From contig WHVY01000004.1 of NCBI GenBank assembly GCA_022266195.1, forward strand, positions 1,567,501-1,631,500: a stretch of DNA of 64,000 bases, in the 5' to 3' direction. This document shows positions 1 through 11,728 of this stretch, piece after piece. The translations under genes and the position numbers were made by a program. The DNA comes from Tetranychus cinnabarinus (taxonomy: Eukaryota > Arthropoda > Arachnida > Trombidiformes > Tetranychidae). The notes under the pieces are model-generated. The model made no database searches. It was not told the origin of the DNA and saw nothing but the letters and a program-made list of their open reading frames with translations. Numbering within the stretch: position 1 is the first letter of the stretch; each line of letters begins with the position of its first letter.

Positions 1-2139
1 TAAGTTACAATCAACTGTACCATTAGCTCCAAGATCACGGTCAACTGTTATTAAGGGAATGTTGAGTTTATTTGATTCTTCAATCTCATAAATATAAGCT
101 GAACTTGAATTATCGTAGATGACAGAATCTTTAGGTAAAATTAAGCTTGGTACTTCATCATTAACATCCAACATATTAATTTTAAGGGTTGCATAAGCCC
201 ATTTAGGGTTAGGCCCACCATCACGAGCGGTAGCTTTAAGCTCAAAAACTGGTGTCTCCTCACGATTGATAACCTTTTCAGTTGTTACCAAACCAGTGAG
301 AGTGTCAATCTGGAAGAAGTGAGCATTAGGTCCACTTAGAGAGTAATACAACTTTGCATTGATTCCTTCATCTAAATCAACGGCACCAATGGAGGCTACA
401 AAGGATCCAATGGGAAGCGATTCAACCAAATTAACTTCATAGATATCACGATTGAAAACAGGTTCATGGTCATTTACATCATTAACAATAATAACAAGGT
501 TAGCGGTTGATGATCGAGCTGGTAACCCGTAATCTCGAGCAATTATGGTTAAATTGTATTGTGACATCTTTTCACGATCAAGTGATCCATTGACACGAAT
601 GATGTGAGAAGTGCCAATTGATTCAAGACGAAAATGGTTCATTTCATTACCAGAAGCAATTATCAATGAAGTCTCACCATTTGGACCATGATCATTATCA
701 GACACTGAAATGGCAGTGACAACACTTCCATTGACAGCATTTTCATCAACTGAGGCAATCTCAGATCGAGAAAGATGGCGAAATTTAATCACAGGATCAT
801 GATCATTGGTATCTAAAAGATTTACAGTAATGTAAGCTCGTCCATTTTGTCTTGGTGTCCCATGATCGTGAGCAAACACGGTAAACACACAAACTTTGTA
901 CCCAGTGGAACTAGATGTTGACCCAAGTGAGGTTGTTGAAAGTGGAGATGGCGGCGATGGCGATGAGATTGGCGTGGTTCCACAGTCTATAGGACCTTCT
1001 TGGGCAGTGTAAATGACTCCGGTTTCAGGATCAATGGTGAAATATTTTTCAGACAACAGATAATAACTGATGGCTGTATTATCATTTCCCTCTTCATCGG
1101 CATCGGTTGCCCTCACTTGAAGGATTGGTACACTTTTACCAACAGTCTCATTGAGACTGACAGTATAGTCAGAGTGGTCAAATATTGGCGGGTTATCGTT
1201 GACATCCAGTATGGTTACGTGAAGAGTTAAAAAGGCAGAAAGTCCACCATCATCAACAGCTGATATATTAACAATGTAATTGGCCTGAGTTTCCCTATCA
1301 AGTGAATCAGCTACTTCTAGATGGAGGAAAGATGAGGAAACGTTGTAGCTTAATTTGAAGGGTAACTCATTGAATGACACAAGCGATGATGCTGAAGGTA
1401 AAATGGCAGCTAATGATGAAGATGACCCGTTGAAAGAAGGTTCATTTTGTAATGATGAGGTTGTTGGTATTGTTGATGTTGAAATGGTTGAGGGTGACTC
1501 GGATGATGCTCTGGTTGTCTGTACAATTTCATAAGTTAAGGCACCTTCATCGGGATCAATGGCTGTCTCCAGAATTAGTTTAGTACCAATTGGAGCTGAT
1601 TCACTGAAAGATATATTCCTATTAATGTAGGGCGGCCAATAGGGTGGATTATCATTTACATCGGTCACTTTTATCCGTATCTCAATTGGATAAGTTGGTG
1701 AACTGCTTAACAAAACGAGATGATAAAAATCACGAATCTCTCGATCGGTGGCAACTGAAGTTGTTAATATTGAACCAGAAGATTGATCAAATCTAAACTC
1801 TGGCAGTTCAACATTAAACCGATAAGTGAAACCAGGTTTAATTGGTACTTGGCCTACCAATCGACCTGGTGGTGTGTTTTCAGCTATTTCAAAATAAAAG
1901 GTATCACTTGATGAAGATGAAGATGATGAGGAAATTGATGAGGCTGATGAAATTGGTAAAATGGTGCAGTAACAATACACTAAGCTTATCACAATTAATC
2001 TAGAAATTATTCCTAATAATAACAAAATGTTAGTCGTCCTTTTTGACCCTGAATGGATCAAATTTGTCGTTGATAACAGTAAAGATGAGCAATTTGAAGA
2101 AGATCTTGAATTAGATCTTGATTTGGGTGAAGCAAACAT
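1..2139 (-). CDS. Cadherin, dachsous/protocadherin-like, N-terminal exon (partial)
   Basis: One open exon of 713 codons starts with ATG at 2139 and runs off the left edge without a stop. A basic, Ser-rich N-terminus is followed by a hydrophobic segment at about residues 37-61 that would act as signal peptide or signal anchor. Consecutive extracellular cadherin repeats follow, each closing with the calcium-binding linker motif: DVNDNPP (about residues 158-164), then further DVNDNPP, DTNDHDP, DVNDHEP and DVNDEVP. That makes five repeats and the start of a sixth. DRE/DxD calcium motifs (TDREIRD, SLDREK, DADEEGND) are visible. Cadherins of this type mediate calcium-dependent cell-cell adhesion; dachsous acts in planar polarity. 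The spacing after the third repeat resembles dachsous and delta-protocadherins, but the transmembrane and cytoplasmic parts are outside the window, so the exact ortholog is open. Low-complexity Ser/Pro insertions sit inside repeats 2 and 3. Confidence 0.93.
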   Translation of the reverse strand, partial: MFASPKSRSNSRSSSNCSSLLLSTTNLIHSGSKRTTNILLLLGIISRLIVISLVYCYCTILPISSASSISSSSSSSSSDTFYFEIAENTPPGRLVGQVPIKPGFTYRFNVELPEFRFDQSSGSILTTSVATDREIRDFYHLVLLSSSPTYPIEIRIKVTDVNDNPPYWPPYINRNISFSESAPIGTKLILETAIDPDEGALTYEIVQTTRASSESPSTISTSTIPTTSSLQNEPSFNGSSSSLAAILPSASSLVSFNELPFKLSYNVSSSFLHLEVADSLDRETQANYIVNISAVDDGGLSAFLTLHVTILDVNDNPPIFDHSDYTVSLNETVGKSVPILQVRATDADEEGNDNTAISYYLLSEKYFTIDPETGVIYTAQEGPIDCGTTPISSPSPPSPLSTTSLGSTSSSTGYKVCVFTVFAHDHGTPRQNGRAYITVNLLDTNDHDPVIKFRHLSRSEIASVDENAVNGSVVTAISVSDNDHGPNGETSLIIASGNEMNHFRLESIGTSHIIRVNGSLDREKMSQYNLTIIARDYGLPARSSTANLVIIVNDVNDHEPVFNRDIYEVNLVESLPIGSFVASIGAVDLDEGINAKLYYSLSGPNAHFFQIDTLTGLVTTEKVINREETPVFELKATARDGGPNPKWAYATLKINMLDVNDEVPSLILPKDSVIYDNSSSAYIYEIEESNKLNIPLITVDRDLGANGTVDCNL

Positions 2140-3700
2140 GTTTAGGCTTCCGTTGGCTTGTTGAGTTAAAATATAAAAAAAAATGAAATTTCAATCACTT
2201 GAAACACAAAGTCGAGGAAAATATTTCATGGTTATCCTTTTTCAGGCAAACCAAACACCATTCTAGATGATTTTAAACAGGTTATCCACTTTATTGTCCT
2301 CATTGTATTAACATTCAATGTCCACATTTAAGTTAACAGTTTATTCTTGAAATGAATAAACTTGGTTTCAGATGACTTTACAAGATACTTTTCACTTTGT
2401 TTAATCTGGAAAGGAATCATTGACACTGTAATTTTTTCATTTGAAAAATAATGAAATTCTCATAAATAATTTTCTATCTTATTGCTTGTTCAATTCATTT
2501 TGAGATACTTGGCAATTATGTTATCATGATACATTGAACATTTTCAATTACTCGATGGGCATCTTGGTTAAAAATTATAGATGATGACATAACCATGTAA
2601 AATTGGGTTGACAATGGCAAGTTTGCTTGAAAACAGTCAAACATTTCTCCTTCTTTGAGAAAGTAAACAAAAACAAGGGAAAAGGAAACAATTAACAAAT
2701 ATTAATAAAGAGTAAACATGGAAATTCAGCATCTAAAGTAACATTTCAACACTAATTATAGTCCAGAATAAGCTAAATTGATGAACAGATTGCAGTTTTT
2801 AACATTGCCATGTTATTTAACATTTGATTCACAATCCCAACTTGTTGTCTTACAGCGTTTAATGTTGATAATCAAGTTGAAATTTTATCTCTAATAGACT
2901 GAATCATGTTCATAATGATGCTAATTGGAATAAATCAGCTTCCTGATGAACCTTTACCACAATTTTAATCAAATTAAGATTGGTAAACAAAACATATGAG
3001 ATGCAAAAAGACTTACCTTATTAGAATCAGTTTTCCCATTGCAGTAGTTTCTTGTTTGTTTCGGTTGCTAGTTTTTTCCCAAGCAAATCACAATTAACTT
3101 TACACTAAATAATCCAGATTGGTTAAATGATTTGATAACACAACTCTAATTAACTGAGACAACAATTTTGGTCAACTAAAAGAAAATAATAACAAAAAAA
3201 AAACAAATTCAGTTTGTAGCTTTACATATGAAAAAAAGATGGTTTTGTATGAGTTAGAGTTTAAACCAAGGAAAAGTAAAATGGCAAAGTTGTTGTTGCT
3301 GCTTATACAAAACACATTGAACTGAAGGCCAATTCAAAGGCCAATTTTGAAAGCCGCTTCATTTCGTTCTCACTTCTTCTCACTTTATCTTCTCTTTCTT
3401 CTTCTTCCCCATCCCTTCTTTTCATCTTTATCTTCACTTGTTCTTCCCCTTGTTTTTGCCCTTTGGTTTCTCGCCCCAATGGAAGGAATGTCAAACATTC
3501 TTTGAGCTGTTCCTGGGTAAGAAAGAGAAGATATATGAGAGAAAGAGACTTGTTTAGCCGGTTTAAACAGAGAGGATGATGGAGAATAAGATGAAGCTGA
3601 TGATGATGATGATGATGCCAATGGTGAGTGAACAGGTCATCGCAAGAGAAAGGCTAGAAGAGAGAAGGTAGAAAGAGAAAGAGAATGAAAAGTCTTTGGC
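2140..3700 (-). promoter_or_regulatory. Putative 5' leader and 5'UTR intron of the cadherin gene
   Basis: A consensus splice donor on the - strand (GTAAGT, 3015-3010) and a pyrimidine-rich stretch ending in an AG about 20 bases before the cadherin ATG suggest a 5'UTR intron of roughly 0.85 kb. The leader exon would lie to the right of 3015. Around 3300-3660 the - strand holds Ser-rich and Lys/Arg-rich open frames over a polypurine/polypyrimidine tract; I regard these as leader sequence or low complexity, not genes. No convincing core promoter was identified. Confidence 0.35.
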
Positions 3701-4507
3701 TTTTTTTTCTTCATAAAAACCGGTTCCAACAACAGATTTTATTTAACTTATTAAACCAATCGAATTTCAAGTTAATTTCTAACTGTCAACTAATAAATCT
3801 GTAACCACTAATCATTACAATAATTAACCCGACAATGATTATTAGTGAACATTTGCTTCTCTATCAAATTTAATGGTTGTTTACTTTCTCTTCTCTGTTA
3901 AAATTCATGAGATGAGAAAAAGATATTTATTTCTAATTTTCTTCATGAATAACAGTCCGAATTTTGAGTTAAAATATTGATTAGACACGGTCAACTAAAT
4001 GTTTATACAGTAGTGGTCTGGTTAAATTAAAAAAGGGTCAGACTAAAGATAATTTTCAGTTGTCATCGTCTTGAGTATATTTGGTTTTGTAGAAATACTA
4101 AACAATAGGAAAATGGTAAAAATTAAATTTAATATGACATTTACTGTTAGAAGGCGACTATGAATAAATCTCAGATTTTGTCAACTTAACTCTGATCACT
4201 ACTGTTATCATAATTTCAAAACCAATTACTCACCTTTACATTGCCAATCATCATGGAATCCAATTGCAATAACTTTTTTCGTAAAATAATGTTTACAGTT
4301 TATTAAAATTACCAAGTTTGGTCATTTTGGCACATATTGATCTCTAAATGTTTGGAGAATAAATTAAGCACACTTTATGAATGATTTATTCAAACAGCTC
4401 TTTCAATTGAAAAAATTAATTCTGTTTAAGTTGTACAAATTACCGGTTGATTTGTTTACTAATCAGCTTCGAGATCATGTACATGTGATTAACAGATGGC
4501 GACACTT
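3701..4507. other. Intergenic, nothing recognised
   Basis: AT-rich sequence between the cadherin leader and the small spliced gene. I see no coding frame, RNA gene or repeat that I can support. Confidence 0.5.
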
Positions 4508-4515
4508 TATAAAAA
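4508..4515 (+). promoter_or_regulatory. TATA-like box for the small spliced gene
   Basis: TATAAAAA lies about 220 bp before the proposed ATG at 4737. A donor-like GTTAGT at 4603 and an acceptor (TTTTCAG ending at 4725) between them would make a short 5'UTR intron and bring the effective leader to a usual length. Confidence 0.35.
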
Positions 4516-4736
4516 CTGCTCTTCAATTGGCGCGGCTTACAAGCTGCTGATAATACCAAAAGAGGGAGACACTATAACGAAATTTTGACCAATTTGAAAT
4601 TGGTTAGTGAATAAATTCAATCTCAAATTGCATCATTATTATTTATACAATTCATAAAAAATACAAAATCAACCCATCAAATTTTTGTGCAAAACTGTCA
4701 TCGAAGACGATTTAATTATTTTCAGTTTCTTATAAA

Positions 4737-5048
4737 ATGCGGCCTTCGACCAGAGTCTATCGAGTCCACAAAAAGAAACCTATCGGAAGCTGCCCATGTA
4801 GCCATCATCCTTATACAAAGGTAAGCGACCTTTTTTGATTAGTTTGTCTATAAGTTTATATACTAGTTCAAAAAACGCTAATTAATCTTATCTTTCAGGC
4901 CCTCAATAAGGTCAACTCAATGATAAGGACAGGTCAACATCGAGATCCAACATACAGCGAACGCAACGAGGATCGGTTTGTGCGTTTCTTGATGTCAGTC
5001 TCCACTAAGTACGGGAGACCCAGGTGCGGTTGTATGTATGCTGATTAA
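4737..5048 (+). CDS. Small two-exon basic protein of unknown function (77 aa)
   Basis: Exons 4737-4820 and 4899-5048 join in phase 0 across a 78-bp intron with a consensus donor (GTAAGC) and acceptor (TCTTTCAG). Together they encode 77 residues ending in TAA. The product is basic, rich in Arg/Lys/His, and has two CxC motifs (CPC near residue 19 and CGC near residue 72), with no signal peptide or membrane segment. A TATA-like box and a plausible 5'UTR intron precede it, and an AATAAA is present about 310 bp downstream. I do not recognise the family. The support is gene structure only: an open frame preserved through good splice sites in a stretch where other frames are short. It could be a lineage-specific protein or an incomplete model with a further 5' coding exon. 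Confidence 0.5.
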
Positions 5049-7187
5049 AATGATGCTAAAGAAACTTTTTCTCAGTCTAAAAGTCTTGATTGAGCTACAT
5101 CTGCGGAAAGTATTTGGAGCTGAATCAGAACTCAGGTTGCTGAAAAATCCACGTTTAAACAGGGAGAAGAATGCAGAATCCATATTTTAAACTATTGACT
5201 TTGGAGGGAAATATTGGTTATGGCTTATTGTTGGAGTTTATGTAAAACTGTTTTGAGTGAAGTGTCTAAATATTGTATCCATGTTTTCATTATGAATTTA
5301 TCTTTGGCAGTTATTCAGATACATTAGAAGTTATCTAAAGTTATCTTATTTTTGGGATAAATAATCAATAAAATTGGTCATTTTGCAACATAAAAAATAA
5401 GGAACACATGAAGTTGAAACTTGAAAAGTAAAGAGTTTGGAGATAGCGAGTAAAGGCTAAATTGTGGAATAAATTTCAATTGATTGCCAGATCTACCTTT
5501 GATTTCAGATCACATTTTTGAGACAATCCATTTATTCATTTAGATTCCAAAAGACTACAAAATACAAATTAGTCTAATATTGTTGTTACAAGATAGTTGT
5601 TAGATTAACTTTTCTTAGTTTTACATTTACATACTGTTTAACAATTGAATGTGATGAATGTTAAATTATCGGTAAATAGTATGGTAATGAAGAGTTGAAC
5701 AGTTTTATTTTTAAACGGTAAAATTAGAAAGTAAATTGGTGATGAGTGAAAATGATTGGATCAATTTGTTTCAATTCATTTGCTAATTGCAAGTTTTCGA
5801 CTGAATACTATTTTTGGTAACTTTCAAATGAATTAAATTTCTTTAAATTTTACAATCATATCAGACTGTAATTTGGATTATTCAATAAAATGCAACCATT
5901 CAATTACGTTAACAATTTACTCAAACAGTGACTTGGTTTCAATTAGATGCTAACATGCAACATTATCACTATTAAATGAAAATTAAGTCATCAGTAATAA
6001 TCTTAACCAAAATCATGGATCTTTTGTTAACCAACAGTCCAGATCAATGGCTAACTACTTATTACTTGAGTTGTTACCTTACTTTTAAGGCTAACATTTG
6101 TCAGAAAGTGTTAATTGTAATCAACTTTTAAAGCTAACTGTGAAATGTAATAACAGGAATTAATTCAAGTAAACGACATTTCATTTTACAATAATGATCA
6201 ACATTTCGAATCATTAATCATTTAAGTTGAACTACCGTTAACTCATGAAGTAATTATATGGACAAAAACGGACAAGTGTTTAGTGAAATGTAATTTTGAG
6301 ATGCAATTGATTCTTTGATCGGTTCAAAATAATATCTCTTGAATATCAAAACGCAAACAATTGAGCGTTTGAAGATGTTGCTACAATGATTTTAATGGTT
6401 AATTTTCACTATCGTTTCCAAATCTATTTGAACTGATTTGTTTATTTTTTACATTTTAAGGTTGATATTTCTGATAATGATCCTTACATTGTGCATGAAC
6501 AGTTGAAATTGACTTTCAATAATTTGAATGCTTGTTTCGGAATAATGAAAGTTATCATTTATAAATCATCAAAATTATCAGCCCTTTCATGCTTTAATGG
6601 CCTTACTCGAATATATAAATCACAAAAAGATAGGTAAATTGAAAGAAAACGATATTTGTTATCAGATGATGGTGACAACTTGCTATTGATATCTTGATTG
6701 TTGATCCACCATTTCGATTGCCAAATTTGAAACATCGTTGATTCAGTAAATATTGTTCAACCATTTAGTCTTTAATATCATATCCATAAATATGATGATC
6801 AATCCAATATCACAGTTGATTATTATTAGTCAATCAAAATCTTTACTTTGCCAAAATTCAAAGTATTGTTAACATTGTTTATATTTCAATGAAACCTGGA
6901 AAGTTGAAAGAAAACGGTTAATTAATCATTATTGCTCATTTAAATTGAATTTCAGTGTTAATACACTATATTATTGGTTAACTGATTAGTTTATCACTCA
7001 AATTGGGTATTGACAAAAATGTTCACAAATAAACAAAAAGGCCAACAACCGGGTTAGTTATGAATTAAAAAGATAAAATTAATATTATCTTAAAACATAT
7101 CCAGCAATTTGGTTTGTTAGCCTAAACATTAAGGAAGTTTCGCACCGTTTACTTTTGAAAATTGTACACCAAAAAGGCTTGTTAGTC
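5049..7187. other. Long AT-rich intergenic stretch
   Basis: About 2.1 kb without a supported gene. Frames are short on both strands and no RNA gene is recognised. It probably contains the 3' end of the small gene and distal regulatory sequence of the next one. Confidence 0.5.
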
Positions 7188-7220
7188 CATGTTCATGTTC
7201 ATGTTCATGTTCATGCTCAT
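7188..7220 (+). repeat. Short tandem repeat (CATGTT)n
   Basis: About five tandem copies of the hexamer CATGTT, the last slightly altered (CATGCT), followed by a CAC/CAT-rich stretch. A simple-sequence repeat with no visible coding context. Confidence 0.85.
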
Positions 7221-7902
7221 CACCACCATCATCAGTCATCATCTTGATTTATTTTGTTTCTTTATATTGATACAGTCCAACGAGTCGCAAGGCGAGAGTG
7301 AAAAATAACAAATTATATTAACTGGAATGATAAATAAGATTGTTATTGGTTTCATAATAATAAATGATGGTAATAATAATAAGATACAGACAAAACAAAA
7401 GTAAAGAAAAAAAATAACTGAAAATATTTACCCCATTATCATCAAGATCATCGTGTTGTGTGATTATCAACTCGAATCCCGCCCTCAGGCCACTATCCCA
7501 TTTTAACAGTATTTACATACAAGCAAATACCTCGTCACTATGCCGTGACGCTTATTAGTCGCCCCTAATCGATTGTTAAAAGAGAAAGCGTTTTTTTTTC
7601 TTCATCTTTTAAGGTGATTATCTTTCATTTTCAATCTTGATTATTTTTTCTCTCTCTTCTTACTAGTCCGTTACGATGGGATCATTTCTCATTTTCATCT
7701 CAAAACCAAAAAATGTATCAGGCTTGACACGGGAATGAAGGCGTTAACGTGTTAGCTCGTTTTATTCAATGTGATTGTGCCATGAAACGAAGCGACCGAC
7801 AGGCTCGAGGTGGAGTCTTTTACTCAATATTGGTAACGGGTTGCTCTTTTGCAATCGACACCAGCCTATTTCAAGGGTTACACAGTTTAACTTTTGTTTT
7901 CA

Positions 7903-7910
7903 TATAAAAA
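7903..7910 (+). promoter_or_regulatory. TATA box and first exon of the secreted-protein gene
   Basis: TATAAAAA is followed about 110 bp later by a donor (GTAAGT at 8017). An acceptor (CATTAACAG ending at 8589) lies just before the ATG at 8601. This defines a non-coding first exon of roughly 80 bp and a 5'UTR intron of about 570 bp. The preceding 200 bp (7700-7870) is unusually GC-richer than its surroundings and may hold promoter elements. Confidence 0.5.
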
Positions 7911-8600
7911 CCCATCACCATCCAAATTGGTCAACTCATTAGTGTATTCGGCTTGAAATTGAACACTTGAAAAGTAATCTTTTGTTAAGCATTGTCTTCC
8001 ATCCAATCCATCATTTGTAAGTTTCCATGTTTTTTCCATACAAATTTTCTCTACTTTGTCTCTCTATGCCCGACTATCCGTGTGTGTGTCTTGTTTTTTG
8101 TCATTTATCAACCTATTTTGTGAATCAATCAAAGCAATGGATCTATGGAAGTGTACTATTTCCTTAAGTGAATAACCCATTGTGCATTTGTAAACCATTC
8201 ATTGTCGAAGGAGCATATTTTATCCTTGTATTTTATGATAAAAGTGTTCTAGAAAAAAATCAAGTTCCGTTTTGATCATCTCTAGCTTTCGCTCTTTAGT
8301 CTACAATGTCCATACTTTTAGGTTTTTTTCCAGTTTAGCTTTTAGTCATTTAACTGTGGCTGAGTGAAAATTTGTTAATTTGCAGTTAATCCAACAAGCT
8401 TCGTCTACAAGAAAAGTAAAAAGAAACAAGATCTTTAGAAAGATAATTCTCGTCTGAAAAGAAATGAAGAATGTAAACTTACCCGAGGGCAAAACTGTAG
8501 TAGTTGTTATCTCAAAGAAAGGCAAAAAGTAGTCTAGTAACTAAAAAGAAGAGAAAAACTTATAATTTTTGTGTTTCCATTAACAGACAAATTGATAACC

Positions 8601-9275
8601 ATGCGAGTGACTATGGGTCTCCTTGGCATTCTGGCCTTTTTAGCATTGACTTCAGCTCAAGACAATCATTCGGTAAGTGTATGAATTAGCCTGAAAAAAT
8701 TGTAATCACCTGAAGCAAAAAATATGAAAAAGATAACAACTAAACAACAAGATTCACACTAAACTAATGATGGTTGCAATTTGTCAATTACCTGATTATA
8801 GAAGCAAAAACGTGGTCACCCTGGCCCTAAAATGGTTCCTGTGCCTGTCCCAATACCTGTTCCAGTTCATCATCACCACCATCATCCAGTAGTAATGCCA
8901 GCCGGAAGCAACAACTATCAAGAATGGACTGGTCCATCAGCTCAACTTTTCCCAGAGGCTCAAATGATCCAAGAGTCACAAGACAACGGTTTCTTTGATC
9001 CAAGAGGATTAAGAGATTTCCATGAAATGCACCAGCCAATGGCTTATCCAAGATACGCTTTCCAACCTGGTTATGATGGTGGTCGACCTCGTAAGAATTA
9101 TTATTCAGCAACAGCTGGTCACTCATCTGAACGATCAGGCGATAATCATTACGCTCCTGGTGGTGAGGCAAGAGGACACAGAAGACGTGTTCGACCATCT
9201 CGTCCAGAAATGGAATCCCAAGTTCCAGGTCCAATGAAACCAGCAGAGTCTTTCCAAGAAAACAATGAATGGTAG
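8601..9275 (+). CDS. Small secreted His/Pro-rich protein, unknown function (181 aa)
   Basis: Exons 8601-8672 and 8802-9275 join in phase 0 across a 129-bp intron. The first exon encodes a textbook signal peptide (MRVTMGLLGILAFLALTSAQ), so the product enters the secretory pathway. The mature part starts with a KQKR dibasic site that could be cleaved by a furin-like protease. It continues with a (PV) run (PVPVPIPVPV), six consecutive His, and a hydrophilic body rich in Gly, Arg, Tyr, Gln and Pro. There are no Cys in the mature chain and no recognisable domain. The composition resembles cuticle, secreted matrix, silk-associated or salivary proteins, but I cannot choose among them. The clustered His could bind metal; that is inference. 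The upstream TATA box and 5'UTR intron suggest a strong regulated promoter. Confidence 0.85.
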
Positions 9276-10696
9276 ATTGTATAATTTTTTCAAACCAGTT
9301 AGCAAAAGATGATCAAAAAATGGAGGGAAAAGTGTTGCCAATGGCAACTTGTTATCGTCTGTTAACAGAAGATAAACAAAAAATCAACAATTATTCAATC
9401 ACTTATGCTAATACAATAACCATCAAAATCATAGTCACCATTTCACCTTCATCTTCACAAACCTCAATCATCATCAAAATGAATTTTTTTGCCTGTCTTC
9501 ATTAGACAATTAGACCGTGAACAAAGCAATAACAATATGGATAAAGATGTCTTTAAGGCAACTTTCATTCAGTTATCTTAAAACAGCTGAAGCAGTCATC
9601 ATGTAATCATCCGCTGGTCTTTTTTTGTCAACATTTTTTTTACATTTTCACTTCAATTAATATTGTACACTCATTAGTTGTGTCTCATTGAGTCCTACAT
9701 CAAATGGACTGGAACCGTTAAATAACAACCCAACATTATTGAACAAAATGTTGTGCTTATCATCTTCAAGATTTAGCCAAACCCAAAATTATTTTTTTTA
9801 TCAATCTTTTTATTGATGTTTACCTTTTTTTTGTTTATTACTCAATTGTGTTAGAATGATTCATTATTATTTAGCAACTCAACTTCACACAAACACCATG
9901 TTCCGGACTAATCAGTTTGTCAATCAGATTTCAGATTGTTGTTTTACCAAATATTTCACCAAAGTGTCAACTCAAGTGCCAAACAGGTTGGTATTATTGA
10001 GTGAAATATTTTTAATCTTCAGGAAATATTACCAAGCCATTGAGTTTACAATGAAATTGTTGATAGAAAACTTTGATACATTTTTATTACCAAATTAATT
10101 CCGTTAATTATGTCAAAATAGGTTTAAAGGATTTACAGGTTTCAATATTTTTTCCTAATTTTACCACTAATATGAATAAAAGTACAAGTTAGTTTCGATT
10201 GTTTTCATTACAATAAACAGATTAAGATACAAATTGTAAAGAAACAGTTGTTTAGTAAAAATGTATCAACAACTCTGTGGATTAACCATTATTCACTACT
10301 GACACTTGTGAACAATTCAATAAAAGATTAATTTACAAAACTATCAATTAATTCTCTATTCATTCATCCATCCTTCATCAAAATTTATCTGGTTTAGTAC
10401 ACCAGGACTCGATTGAGATCAATGGTATTAAATCAGATTCCATTCAAATATGTTAATCTATTCATGAACTAGTGACATTTGATTGTGAAGAAAATAATGT
10501 TATTAAAACAAAATACCAATATTTAATTGACTCTGTTTGATTAGGAAAGATGAATTGTAAGATTTAAAAATTGATGAATACATCGATTATTTAAAAACAT
10601 AAAATCTGTAGAACTGTTATTCAGAAAAATATATGCGATTGGAAGATTAAATTTTGATGTGGTGTATCAACGTTTAACATGAGATTCATTGAAAAA
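9276..10696. other. 3'UTR and intergenic
   Basis: AT-rich sequence following the secreted-protein stop and preceding the 3' end of the dehydrogenase on the other strand. Open frames at 9269-9505 and 9856-10098 are short, AT-biased and without family resemblance; I do not call them. Confidence 0.5.
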
Positions 10697-11728
10697 TTAG
10701 TTTTCCTCTTCAATAACTTTCATTTTATCATCTTTGGATCCTAGATAGGTTTCTGTCATCTTCATTGAAATATCCCAAAGCTTTTTGGCTAATCCAAGAT
10801 CTGAAGCCAGGCTGGTGGTTCCTCTTTCTTGGCAATTGTCAAAGTATTTACCGGTAACATTATTTAATGATGGCTCCAATGCACAATATATTGTTGTTTG
10901 AGCGCCTTCTTCCTCTGTTTTCATGAACATACGCTTGAATGGACCTAACCAACGGTATAAGTATTTAGAGAAAGCTGAACCAATAAGTAAATCAGTCTCA
11001 ATGGTGCCTGGGTGAAGACAATTCACGGTTACTCCTGAGTCTTTAAGTTCACCGGCTAAATAATTTGTGAATAAAACATTTTCCAATTTGGTAACACAAT
11101 AGCAAGTGAAAGGCGAATACTTTTTCGTAAAATTGACATCATCCAGATCAATTGACCGAGTTAATCGATGAGCTTCCGATGATACATTGACAATTCTTGC
11201 AGGTGAACTAGCCTTTAGTTTGGGTAACAATAACATGGTCAAGAGAAAGGGTCCTAAATGGTTTGCTTGGAAATGCATTTCATTTCCATCTTCACTAACC
11301 TTCCTCTCATCTGATCCATAGATGCCTGCATTATTGATAAGAACATCAATTTTCTCGTGTTTTCCATTGATTTCTTCAACAGCCTTCTTGATGGAAGCAA
11401 ACGATGAAAGATCAAGCTGGACTATGGTGATATTTTCATTTCCAGTCTCCTTTTTAACATCATCAGCAACTTTGGAAGCAGCCTCAACATTACGACAGGC
11501 CATGATTACTGAGGCACCTCTTCGAGCAAGATCAACAACTGTTGATCGACCAATTCCTCTGTTACATCCAGTAACCACAATTGTTTTACCAGCGGCACTA
11601 ATATCACTTGCTAAACGATTCACTTTACCCATGATGAAGGCAACCAAAAAAGTAGGTAGTAAGGCAATAAGGACAATTGTTAATAAATCAAACATCGAAA
11701 ATGATTCTTTACAAATTATCAGAAGCAC
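10697..11728 (-). CDS. Short-chain dehydrogenase/reductase, retinol-dehydrogenase-like
   Basis: Single-exon gene of up to 343 codons. A second ATG at 11695 would give a protein starting MFDLLTIVLIALLPTFL, an N-terminal membrane anchor typical of RDH11/12/13-type enzymes, and may be the true start. The Rossmann cofactor motif TGCNRGIG is at residues 53-60, NNAG at 132-135, the catalytic Ser in NVSSEAH near 183 and the catalytic Tyr/Lys in YCVTK at 210-214. All core residues of a classical SDR are present. The family reduces or oxidises retinoids, steroids or lipid aldehydes with NADP(H) at the ER or mitochondrial membrane; the substrate here cannot be read from sequence. No intron is seen, unlike most neighbours, which could reflect an ancient retrocopy or intron loss. 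Confidence 0.93.
   Translation of the reverse strand: MLLIICKESFSMFDLLTIVLIALLPTFLVAFIMGKVNRLASDISAAGKTIVVTGCNRGIGRSTVVDLARRGASVIMACRNVEAASKVADDVKKETGNENITIVQLDLSSFASIKKAVEEINGKHEKIDVLINNAGIYGSDERKVSEDGNEMHFQANHLGPFLLTMLLLPKLKASSPARIVNVSSEAHRLTRSIDLDDVNFTKKYSPFTCYCVTKLENVLFTNYLAGELKDSGVTVNCLHPGTIETDLLIGSAFSKYLYRWLGPFKRMFMKTEEEGAQTTIYCALEPSLNNVTGKYFDNCQERGTTSLASDLGLAKKLWDISMKMTETYLGSKDDKMKVIEEEN

Noticed and set aside
3303..3621. Overlapping minus-strand frames with Ser-rich and Arg/Lys-rich products
   Set aside because: Simple-sequence DNA just beyond the cadherin start; likely leader sequence, no domain or splice support.
7450..7570. GC-richer stretch with CGAATCCCG and a short perfect hairpin CGTCAC..GTGACG
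   Set aside because: Does not fold into a tRNA and the 6-bp hairpin is within chance expectation.
9022..9347. Several overlapping frames on both strands over the secreted-protein exon
   Set aside because: Shadows of the real frame, which alone continues from the signal peptide exon.
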